From Candidatus Delongbacteria bacterium (GTDB taxonomy: Bacteria > JAGOEH01): a stretch of 19,677 nt of DNA. The DNA lies in assembly GCA_017997825.1 (NCBI GenBank), contig JAGOEH010000043.1:1-19677 (forward strand). The letters run 5' to 3'. This document shows, piece by piece, positions 7,463 to 14,393 of the stretch. A program made the translations under genes and the position numbers. Numbering within the stretch: the first letter of the stretch is position 1; the number at the start of each line of letters is the position of its first letter. The notes under the pieces are model-generated. The model saw only the letters and a program-made list of their open reading frames with translations. It was not told the DNA's origin and made no database searches.

Positions 7463-8955
7463 AAATCCCTTAGCGAATCGATTCCCTGGGGAACCGGCAG
7501 AATGTAGCGGACCGGTTGGATCGTACCGTCCTTCCGGGTAATCGCTTCGATATGCTTCAATCTCAGGATCGAGTGTTCAATCAGAATGCCGGGGTCAATC
7601 CGGCAGCCGTAAATATAAGTCGTTCCTTTGATCAGTACATTGGATCCTATCTGGACCGGATTCTCAAGGCTGCCGGTAATCCGGACTCCGGATTCAATCC
7701 GACAATCGTGGTCAAGGCTGACCTGACCCTTGATACGATCATTGCCAATCAGATTGCAGCGGTCTCCAATCCGGACCATCTGCCCGGGATAGGCAGAAAT
7801 CATGGTATGTTCTCCGATCTGCACCCCTTCTCCCACTTCGATCCGGCCGGCCAAAATACAGTTGTTCTCAATCCGGACCCTGCGGTTCAACCGCACTTCA
7901 GGTCCAATATGGACATTCATCCCAATCGAGATATCCAGGGGGCCCATCGTCCGGTCCATTTCAATAATCTGTTTGACCACTTCATCGGCGATAAAAAAGA
8001 GTTCATTATTATCGATCATGATGATATCTTTAAGCTGGTCATAGACCTTGGTCCGATAGATATGCTCCATCTGCTTCAAAACACTTTTATTGTTGAATCC
8101 CAGCACCTGGGACAGATCGGAAATCTTATACGCTCCCACTTTGCGCTGATGCTGATTGTAAATCTCGATCAGATCGGTCAGATAAATCTCCTGCTGAACA
8201 TTATTGGAACGGATCAACTGAAGATAATCGGGTAAATGGTCGCTCCGAAAGGCCAGAATGCTGGTATTGAATTCGGGAATCTCCAGCAGATTGGATTTGG
8301 AAAATCTGAAACAATGGGAATTGTATGAAAAATCCATGAATTGATCATCATTCAAGGCATTGATATCCTTATACTCCTTGATTGCGATCACTTTGTCCAC
8401 CAGTTCGGGTTCCATGATAAGGTGATCCCGATCCTGTTCAGAAACCCGGATAATACGGCCGTAATAATTCAATTCGGTTTCGCCTTCATAATCGGCTGTT
8501 AAAACCATCATATCATCCTGGGAATTTTCGAAACCATCAGCGAATTCAGCCACCAACTCCCCGGTCAGCAATCCGATATCCCCGGGGAAAATATAGATTC
8601 TACCCTGGTACTGTTGAAGCTGGGGGTGATCGAAGGCTATTTTGACGGCATGACCGGTTCCCAACTGTTCCGACTGGTAAATAAAAAGGTAGTTGGCTTT
8701 TTTGGGGATCGATTCCAAGACATCTTCCGCCTTGATGCCCAAAACGAAAACGATGTTATCAGTATTTAAACCGGTTTCGACGGCATGGGTAACCCGTTCA
8801 ATAGTAGACTTGCCCCAGATTTCATGGAGCATCTTGGATTTTTCCGATTTGATGCGCTTGCCGTGTCCGGCGGCCAGAATAACCGCCAGACGGGGATTGT
8901 CCATATCCAGATTCCCGCTCAAATCCGACAGATACCGATCAACGTGCCTATCCAT
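7459..8955 (-). CDS. GlmU-like nucleotidyltransferase with divergent left-handed beta-helix domain
   Basis: 498 residues. The N-terminal half is a GlmU-type uridylyltransferase: LAAGHGKRIKSEKSKMLHEIWGKS (27-50), QSEQLGTGHAV (94-104), FPGDIGLL (123-130), YYGRIIR (164-170), NTSILAF (230-236) and NNVQQEIYLTDLI (251-263). These match UTP and GlcNAc-1-P pockets. An insert of about 25 residues precedes NTSILAF. The C-terminal half (about 337-465) has hexapeptide rungs (IGMNVHIGPEVRL, VGEGVQIGEHTMI, IGSNVLIKGT) but no NIGAGT, NYDG or HLSYLGD-type acetyltransferase motif. So UDP-sugar pyrophosphorylase activity is likely, acetyltransferase doubtful. The ATG at 8955 sits six bases after AAGGAG; the upstream ATG at 8961 abuts the site. 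Confidence 0.88.
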   Translation of the reverse strand: MDRHVDRYLSDLSGNLDMDNPRLAVILAAGHGKRIKSEKSKMLHEIWGKSTIERVTHAVETGLNTDNIVFVLGIKAEDVLESIPKKANYLFIYQSEQLGTGHAVKIAFDHPQLQQYQGRIYIFPGDIGLLTGELVAEFADGFENSQDDMMVLTADYEGETELNYYGRIIRVSEQDRDHLIMEPELVDKVIAIKEYKDINALNDDQFMDFSYNSHCFRFSKSNLLEIPEFNTSILAFRSDHLPDYLQLIRSNNVQQEIYLTDLIEIYNQHQRKVGAYKISDLSQVLGFNNKSVLKQMEHIYRTKVYDQLKDIIMIDNNELFFIADEVVKQIIEMDRTMGPLDISIGMNVHIGPEVRLNRRVRIENNCILAGRIEVGEGVQIGEHTMISAYPGQMVRIGDRCNLIGNDRIKGQVSLDHDCRIESGVRITGSLENPVQIGSNVLIKGTTYIYGCRIDPGILIEHSILRLKHIEAITRKDGTIQPVRYILPVPQGIDSLRDL

Positions 8956-8977
8956 CACCATCTCCTTCTAAATATCC

Positions 8978-9436
8978 TCAATCCTCATCCGCTCTCTCCT
9001 GTTCGCGAAACAGCAATTCCCGACTGTAAAGATCCAATTGGCGATTAATCTCCTCTTCCGATACGACTTCCCCCCGACCATATCCGGGACAATTCCGCAC
9101 CAGATGAAGAAAGTCCTGGACGGTTTCCAGATAAGGCGGCCAGAAGGGATAAGTCGAACACTGAACCGGACGGACCGGATAGATCAGACAGGTTTGATCA
9201 TAGAAAATACAGCGCCCATCCGGGTGCTCGATCAGACTATACTGGCTTCTCAACCTAAAATCCACCTGACGGGCATACTTTTCCAAAAAAATCCTAGGAA
9301 TCAGCTTCAGATAAGTGGCAATCCGATGAATATCATTTTTAGACAGAAAGACATACCCGGGGGTTCCCTGGCAACACCCTCCGCATTGTTGACATTGGAA
9401 GCGAATTCCGTTTGTCGATGATCGCCGGCGGTTCAT
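8978..9436 (-). CDS. YkgJ family cysteine-cluster protein
   Basis: 152 residues with the family's eight-cysteine pattern, predicted to bind Zn or Fe: CQQCGGCC at 15-22, Cys76 and Cys83 (GRCIFYDQTCLIYPVRP), Cys93 in PVQCSTYPFWP, and Cys116 in RNCPGYG. YkgJ-type proteins (PF03692) have been described as putative zinc- or iron-chelating proteins; the biochemical role is not well known. The start ATG overlaps the stop of the preceding lipoprotein gene (ATGA), and the GlmU-like gene starts 22 bp downstream. Nothing in the sequence ties it functionally to the neighbours. Confidence 0.93.
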   Translation of the reverse strand: MNRRRSSTNGIRFQCQQCGGCCQGTPGYVFLSKNDIHRIATYLKLIPRIFLEKYARQVDFRLRSQYSLIEHPDGRCIFYDQTCLIYPVRPVQCSTYPFWPPYLETVQDFLHLVRNCPGYGRGEVVSEEEINRQLDLYSRELLFREQERADED

Positions 9437-9816
9437 GGCGTTATCCCGGTATCCAGTTTAACCCGGTCTGAAAGATGGGCCCGAACCCATAAGGTATCCG
9501 AATGCCCCTGGGAATCGGTAACGCTGAATCTCATGCGAACCGTGGAATCAATCTCAGCCTGAGGATGCCAGCGTACCTGCATCTGCCATAATCGGCTGCG
9601 GCAGGCCCGGCATGGGGGTAAAACCTGAGTCTCCATATTCCGAATAGAATCACAGACCTGAAAATGGAGTGTATCATCGGTACGGGCCGCTTCTGCCAGC
9701 ACGGAAAACACCACCTCCTGCCGGGTTTGAGACAAGACATGATCGACTCTCATCGGGATGGCCGCCTGAATCGTACTGCAACCACACAGGCCTAAAACAA
9801 ACCAACCTGCCGTCAC
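9433..9816 (-). CDS. Small putative lipoprotein, no recognised family
   Basis: 127 residues. The N-terminus is a short hydrophobic stretch ending in a lipobox-like LCGC (Cys13). The usual positive charge before the hydrophobic core is missing, so export is likely but not certain. The remainder looks like a single beta-sandwich with alternating polar/hydrophobic residues (VVFSVLAEAAR, STVRMRFSVTDSQGHSDTLWVRAHL) and two further cysteines in PPCRACRSR, which could pair or bind metal. It starts with GTG at 9816, overlapping the purC stop by four bases (GTGA); I found no better in-frame start. I do not recognise a homologous family. Confidence 0.72.
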   Translation of the reverse strand: MTAGWFVLGLCGCSTIQAAIPMRVDHVLSQTRQEVVFSVLAEAARTDDTLHFQVCDSIRNMETQVLPPCRACRSRLWQMQVRWHPQAEIDSTVRMRFSVTDSQGHSDTLWVRAHLSDRVKLDTGITP

Positions 9817-10754
9817 GCCTTTAACATCCCGTAATTCCGAAGATTCCGAATGATCCGTTGGTGAACATCGCCCTGATAGGGACTGGGCTCCTGATTCAAA
9901 AAAATCCGATAAATGGCCAGATAGCGTTCTACTGCCTCAACCATCACATCCTGAGGCAAGACCGGAATTTCACCTTCACCCATGAATCCCTGGCCTATCA
10001 ACCATTGGCGGACATACTCCTTGTCAAGCTGGACCGGTTCCTCCCGATCATAGGAATCCCGATACCAGTACCGGGATGAATCGGGAGTATGGATCTCGTC
10101 AATCAGTATCAGATCATCGCCGACCAGACCGAACTCATACTTGGTATCGACCAGGATTAATCCCCGGCTGAGGGCGATTTCCTGCCCCCTTTTGAAGAGG
10201 GCCTTCGATACCGCTTCAATCTGGGACCAATGGGTGGGCTTGACCAATTCCCGAGCCACTATCTCAGCCGGTGAAATCGGCTGATCATGTTCCCCCATCT
10301 CCGCTTTGGTGGATGGAGTCAGAATCGGCTCATCAAAAGCCTGGTTTTTCTGTAGTTTTTCAGGCAGAGTCAGTCCATAGATCGCGCGTTTCCCCCCGCT
10401 GTAATCCCGCCAGAGACTACCGGTAATATAGCCTCGAATAATGACTTCGACCGGGAGCGGCCGGCAATTCTTTACGATGACGACATTCGGATCCGGTGTG
10501 TCAATAATATGATTGGCAATAATATCCTCAGTCTGGTGGAACCAGAAATTACTGACAGTCTGGAGAATCTCCCCCTTGAAAGGGAGCGTACCCAGCACCC
10601 GGTCAAAGGCAGAAATCCGGTCCGTGGCCACAATAATCCGTTTGTCGTTTACGATATAATTATCCCGGACTTTGCCCTGTATCAACTGCCCTATCGATAA
10701 ATCCGTTTTCAATAAGGCATTCGGAACCTGGCGAATGATGACTTCTCGTTCCAT
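9813..10754 (-). CDS. purC: Phosphoribosylaminoimidazole-succinocarboxamide synthase (SAICAR synthetase)
   Basis: Joins aspartate to CAIR with ATP hydrolysis to give SAICAR in de novo purine synthesis. 313 residues, the longer (yeast ADE1-like) class. Visible motifs: GKVRDNYIVNDKRIIVATDRISAFD near the N-terminus (nucleotide-binding), PVEVIIRGYITGSLWRDY, TPSTKAEMGEHD, LILVDTKYEFGL and LIDEIHTPDSSRYW, followed by FMGEG. PurB, which acts on the next intermediate, is encoded two genes upstream in the same unit. The ATG at 10754 has AAGGA ten bases before it, a rather long spacing. Confidence 0.97.
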   Translation of the reverse strand: MEREVIIRQVPNALLKTDLSIGQLIQGKVRDNYIVNDKRIIVATDRISAFDRVLGTLPFKGEILQTVSNFWFHQTEDIIANHIIDTPDPNVVIVKNCRPLPVEVIIRGYITGSLWRDYSGGKRAIYGLTLPEKLQKNQAFDEPILTPSTKAEMGEHDQPISPAEIVARELVKPTHWSQIEAVSKALFKRGQEIALSRGLILVDTKYEFGLVGDDLILIDEIHTPDSSRYWYRDSYDREEPVQLDKEYVRQWLIGQGFMGEGEIPVLPQDVMVEAVERYLAIYRIFLNQEPSPYQGDVHQRIIRNLRNYGMLKA

Positions 10755-10787
10755 TCCGGATCGATCCTTTCTTAGCTTTAACCCTAA

Positions 10788-11579
10788 TCACTTGTTGGGG
10801 AACTGTTTATATAACCAGTTCCGTTTCGGAACAATAAACAAACTATCCGCCAGCGGAATATCCACCTCAAGACGGATGGCTTCCACGATTTCCCGATCGC
10901 CGGAGGGTAGGCGGGTTTCAGTTTTCAGAATCAGGTGTTTCCAATACCATACATATTTCCGGATCTGCTCGATATAAAGCTTCAGACATGATTGACCGCA
11001 TACTCGGCCAATCCCGGCCATTCGTATCCCCCAATCCTGACTCAGAATAGCGGCTGCCGCTTGAATTCGGCTGAAAAATTTATCCTTTTTTTGAGGAGAC
11101 AGATCCTTGAGCGAATCAATTAATCCGGCCAGGGAATTATCCTCCACATAGCCCAGTGTGTCATGGTCGGCAAAGATATAGCGATAGGGATGCTTCAAGT
11201 CCGTAATCTTTTTCCAGTTCCGTCCCGATCGGTTCCGGGTCAGCATCATCTGCTTTCCGCCGTAACAGTCGATATAACTCCATAAGGTATCCCGGACTGA
11301 CTCGTTGATACGCATGATATAGGTAATTTTGGCCGATCGAAAAGAATACAGTTTCAAGCGTTCATCCATGCGATAAGCCGTATCCCGGCAATCCGAAAGC
11401 TTCACCGAATCCAGCTTGAGGGGAATGTAACCGGTATCGGGCCGATAGCTCAACGTATCAAAAAAATCAATCAAGCGCTCGATTTGAAGGCTATCCAGAT
11501 CACCGACCGCCTGGATCTCGGCCCGGAGCTGACTACAGCTCAGGATTATAAGAATCCACCAGCTTTTCCGCCAGACCAA
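10788..11579 (-). CDS. Exported LolA/DUF4412-like protein, function unknown
   Basis: 263 residues. A classical export signal lies at the N-terminus: MVWRKSW, hydrophobic WILIIL, then either a lipobox-like ILSC (Cys15) or signal-peptidase cleavage after LRA (residue 20). The end of the protein (about 215-258) follows the pattern of outer-membrane lipoprotein-sorting/DUF4412 domains: YVWYWKHLILKTETRLPSG, EAIRLEVDIPLADSLFIVPK. This suggests a LolA-like half-barrel in the periplasm, but similarity is only by eye. The start is TTG at 11579, inside the end of purB (47-bp overlap). No later start keeps the signal peptide, so coupling to purB translation is likely. It sits between the two purine genes with 33 bp to purC. 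Confidence 0.78.
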   Translation of the reverse strand: MVWRKSWWILIILSCSQLRAEIQAVGDLDSLQIERLIDFFDTLSYRPDTGYIPLKLDSVKLSDCRDTAYRMDERLKLYSFRSAKITYIMRINESVRDTLWSYIDCYGGKQMMLTRNRSGRNWKKITDLKHPYRYIFADHDTLGYVEDNSLAGLIDSLKDLSPQKKDKFFSRIQAAAAILSQDWGIRMAGIGRVCGQSCLKLYIEQIRKYVWYWKHLILKTETRLPSGDREIVEAIRLEVDIPLADSLFIVPKRNWLYKQFPNK

Positions 11580-12909
11580 GATAGGTATCCATCGATAAAG
11601 ATTGTAATTTTATCCGGTCGGATTGATCCACCGGCATCTCATTCAGCATGGCTGTATAATCCTCTTTTTTCATCCGAGCGCCCCGGGTATACTTTTTCAA
11701 CAGCTCATAGGGTGCTTCCGCTTTCCTGATCCGCATCAGGGACTGAATGGCTTCCGACAGGATCTGCCAGTTATCGTCCAAATCCCGGTGAATCTTGGTC
11801 GGATTAATTTGAAGCTTGCTGATCCCGCGGCTCAGAGAAGAATAAGCCAGCAGTGAATAACCAAAAATCATTCCCAGATTCCGTTCCACAGTCGAATCGC
11901 TCAGATCTCTCTGCCAGCGGCTGATTGGAAGTTTGGCCGCCATATGATAGCCAAGAGAATTGGCCAATCCCAAATTGCCCTCCGCATTCTCAAAATCGAT
12001 CGGATTGACCTTGTGCGGCATGGTCGAGCTTCCAACCTCACCTTCTTTTATTCTTTGCTTAAAATAATCCTGAGAAATATATAACCACATGTCATGCGAA
12101 AAATCCAGCCAGATGGTGTTGATCTGACTCAACAACAAATAAAAGCTGATCCAGTGGTCGTGCGGTTCTATCTGCGTCGTATAAAGATTGACATCCAGAC
12201 CGAGTGAGGTGATGAATGAACGGGAAATATCCATCCAATCGGCGTCAGGCCATACAAAGGCATGGGCATTATAATTCCCGATCGCTCCATTGAACTTGCC
12301 GCGGAAGGTGAAGTGCTTCAACTGACGCAGATAAGGCTGCAGACGGGCCAAAAAATTCACCAGTTCTTTTCCCATCGTGGTCGGAACCGCGGCTTGGCCA
12401 TGCGTTCTTCCCAGCATGGGGACCCCTTTCAGACGAACCGCCAGTTCAAACAGATCCCAATACAGCTTTTCAATAACCGGCAGCAGTTCACGCTGCAGAG
12501 CGTTCTGCTGCATCAAACTGTAGGCCAGATTGTTGATATCTTCCGAGGTGCAAAACAGGTGGATCGATTCCTTGAAATCACTCAATCCCCCCTGATCAAA
12601 CAAGTCTCTCAAATAATACTCAACCGCTTTGACATCATGATTGGAACGTTTCTCAAACTCCTTGACCTTTCGGGCTCCGTCCAGATCCAGCCACCCGGCA
12701 TGATGCTCCAGCCATTTCGCCTGTTCCGGCGATAACGCAGGTAATCCGCTCCATTCGGGATGCTGAAACTGAAACTGCACCCAGCGTATCTCAACCATGA
12801 GCCGATACCGGATCAGGGCCATTTCACTGAAATAATCGGAAAGTGTTTTCAACTTGTCGGAATACCGCCCGTCCAGCGGCGATATGACGGTCAATACATC
12901 CACTCTCAT
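11533..12909 (-). CDS. purB: Adenylosuccinate lyase
   Basis: Catalyses two fumarate-releasing steps in purine synthesis (SAICAR to AICAR, adenylosuccinate to AMP). 458 residues. It is the E. coli/Bacteroidota-type enzyme: ISPLDGRYSDKLKTLSDYFSE at the start, EYYLRDLF, HLFCTSEDINNLAYSL, LGRTHGQAAVPTTMGKE with catalytic His170, and the fumarase/ASL superfamily signature GSSTMPHKVNP (293-303) in the flexible catalytic loop. First gene of the long minus-strand unit. The ATG at 12909 is only two bases from AAGGAG; a GTG two codons later (12903) is better spaced, so the true start could be either. Confidence 0.97.
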   Translation of the reverse strand: MRVDVLTVISPLDGRYSDKLKTLSDYFSEMALIRYRLMVEIRWVQFQFQHPEWSGLPALSPEQAKWLEHHAGWLDLDGARKVKEFEKRSNHDVKAVEYYLRDLFDQGGLSDFKESIHLFCTSEDINNLAYSLMQQNALQRELLPVIEKLYWDLFELAVRLKGVPMLGRTHGQAAVPTTMGKELVNFLARLQPYLRQLKHFTFRGKFNGAIGNYNAHAFVWPDADWMDISRSFITSLGLDVNLYTTQIEPHDHWISFYLLLSQINTIWLDFSHDMWLYISQDYFKQRIKEGEVGSSTMPHKVNPIDFENAEGNLGLANSLGYHMAAKLPISRWQRDLSDSTVERNLGMIFGYSLLAYSSLSRGISKLQINPTKIHRDLDDNWQILSEAIQSLMRIRKAEAPYELLKKYTRGARMKKEDYTAMLNEMPVDQSDRIKLQSLSMDTYLGLAEKLVDSYNPEL

Positions 12910-13249
12910 GTCTCCTTTTCAGTCGTGAATAATAGTATCATAATACGACGAAATCTCATAATTGTCAACTATAAATTTGATAAAGGCATATTTTTCCGGC
13001 CAGCCCTTCGATCAGGAAAAATTGACTCCCAATAACCCGGCCGCTCAGGTTTCACTATCCGAATGCCTCGATCCAATCCCTATCCCGTTCGGTTCAATCA
13101 TCAATCCATTGAGTCTTGCCCTGTTAAGGCTTTTATCCTGGCCGGCATGGTGTCCGTTTAGCTGCCGTATCGCCTCACTTCCTGCCACCACTTGTCCATT
13201 TAGGCACAATAAATGCAATTTATCAGGGTATGACCATAGAGGAACGAGA
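12910..13249. other. Intergenic region between divergent purB and GGDEF genes
   Basis: This 340-bp stretch holds the purB promoter at its left end (12940-12968, minus). The remainder is less AT-rich and shows no convincing plus-strand promoter. A short inverted repeat, ATAAAT-GCA-ATTTAT (13209-13223), lies 27 bp before the GGDEF start and may be an operator. The GGDEF frame is open leftward to about 12962, but that stretch has no domain character and no ribosome-binding site. I compared it by eye with the c-di-GMP-I riboswitch consensus and found no match. Confidence 0.6.
12940..12968 (-). promoter_or_regulatory. Sigma-70 promoter of purB operon
   Basis: On the minus strand a perfect -35 TTGACA (12963-12968) and a -10 TATTAT (12940-12945) are separated by exactly 17 bp. 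The expected start point is near 12933, giving a leader of about 24 bases with the AAGGAG ribosome-binding site. It is the most consensus-like promoter in the window. I saw no purine riboswitch or clear PurR box. Confidence 0.8.
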
Positions 13250-14326
13250 ATGAACAAAACCAAACTTCAGCCCCCGCGGGCTAATTATTCTTTTCTGAGC
13301 GACGCAATGAACCTCAAGGGTATGAACCAGGACCAACTGATCCGGATTATAACCGATCTGAAACTGATCAACCAGTGTAATCAGCTCAAACAACTGGAAC
13401 AACTGGTGGTTGAGAAGTTTTTGAGCATTGTGCAGGGCGTGGTCGGTATTATCCGGATAGGCGATTTTTCAAAACAGACTTACTACAGTAAGGAACGGAT
13501 CATTTCCACCTATCGGACCTATCTCAAGCTGGAAAAGGAATTCAACCGGGACGGATTCTGGGATTTTTTCCAGAGTGTGCATAAGATCACACTGCTGGAT
13601 TACCAGAACAGCCGCCAGGAGATGATCCAGGTGATCCATATTCCGATCCAGACCCAGGAAAAAAAGATCGGCAGCATCAATATCCTGGGATCGCCGATCG
13701 AGAAGCTGACTCCGGAAGAGATCTATCATATCAGCCTGATTGCAGAGATTGCCGCGGTCAGAATCGAAGCTATGCTGGAAGCTGAGGAAATGGCCCGTCT
13801 GGCCAATGAAGACGGACTGACCCGCTTGTTCAACCGCCGGTATTTTGAAGAAATTGCAGAACACGATCTGGAACGAGCCCGCCGGTATCATGAATCGGCA
13901 GCGCTCATCATGCTGGATATCGATCATTTCAAAAAAATCAACGATACTTACGGCCATCCGGCCGGGGATCATATTCTCAAACAATTGGCCATGCTGCTGA
14001 ACCGGACCATGCGCAAAGCAGACTGGATTGCCCGTTACGGAGGCGAAGAATTCATCATTTATCTGCCCGGACCATCTCCCGAACAGGCCATATCCGCCGC
14101 CAACCGATTACGATCCATCATTGAAAAACAGGAGATTCTTTATCAGGGACATACCATCCATATATCGGCCAGTATCGGCCTGAGTCTGCTTCAACCCAAC
14201 GACTCACTGGAAAACCTGATTCAAAGGGCCGACGACAACCTCTATCAGGCTAAAAAAAACGGCCGCAACCGGGTTGTCAGCGACACACCCAATACCCCCG
14301 TGCATTCTCATTCCCATATTCAATAA
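13250..14326 (+). CDS. Diguanylate cyclase with N-terminal GAF-like sensor domain
   Basis: 358 residues, the only plus-strand gene. Residues about 30-178 look like a divergent GAF domain (VVGIIRIGDFS, IQVIHIPIQTQEKKIGSINILG) joined by a helical linker. Residues 180-345 are a complete GGDEF domain: NEDGLTRLFNRRYFEE (187-201), DIDHFKKINDTYGHPAGD (223-240), ARYGGEEF with the active-site GGEEF (264-268), and an inhibitory I-site RKAD (255-258) five residues before it. It should make c-di-GMP from two GTP and be product-inhibited. No TM segment, so a cytoplasmic sensor. The ATG at 13250 follows GAGGAACGAGA; a leftward in-frame extension lacks domain character. The HD-GYP gene opposite would remove its product. 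Confidence 0.95.
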   Translation: MNKTKLQPPRANYSFLSDAMNLKGMNQDQLIRIITDLKLINQCNQLKQLEQLVVEKFLSIVQGVVGIIRIGDFSKQTYYSKERIISTYRTYLKLEKEFNRDGFWDFFQSVHKITLLDYQNSRQEMIQVIHIPIQTQEKKIGSINILGSPIEKLTPEEIYHISLIAEIAAVRIEAMLEAEEMARLANEDGLTRLFNRRYFEEIAEHDLERARRYHESAALIMLDIDHFKKINDTYGHPAGDHILKQLAMLLNRTMRKADWIARYGGEEFIIYLPGPSPEQAISAANRLRSIIEKQEILYQGHTIHISASIGLSLLQPNDSLENLIQRADDNLYQAKKNGRNRVVSDTPNTPVHSHSHIQ

Positions 14327-14356
14327 GGCCGAAGGGTCAACCCATCTTTCGGCCTT
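14325..14356. terminator. Bidirectional terminator between GGDEF and HD-GYP genes
   Basis: AAGGCCGAA (14325-14333) pairs with TTCGGCCTT (14348-14356). An inner GGG-TCAA-CCC extends the hairpin. The stem begins at the GGDEF stop codon. T-rich sequence follows on the plus strand and the symmetric AAGG/CCTT ends serve the minus strand, so it can end both convergent transcripts. Confidence 0.85.
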
Positions 14357-14393
14357 CTTCGATCCTGATCCTTCCCTGTCCTGTTCATCCCAA

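Noticed and set aside
7516-8235. 239-codon open frame on the plus strand
   Set aside because: It is the antisense shadow of the GlmU-like gene, with no ribosome-binding site and no domain pattern.
12962-13249. 96-codon N-terminal extension of the GGDEF protein
   Set aside because: No domain character; the ATG at 13250 has a good ribosome-binding site.
12969-13249. c-di-GMP riboswitch before the GGDEF gene
   Set aside because: I looked for the GEMM-I conserved core and did not find it on the plus strand.
13045-13263. Minus-strand 72-codon frame in the purB/GGDEF gap, possible gene remnant
   Set aside because: No recognisable family, no ribosome-binding site, and it runs into the GGDEF start.
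13469-13984. 171-codon minus-strand frame
   Set aside because: Antisense shadow of the diguanylate cyclase gene.
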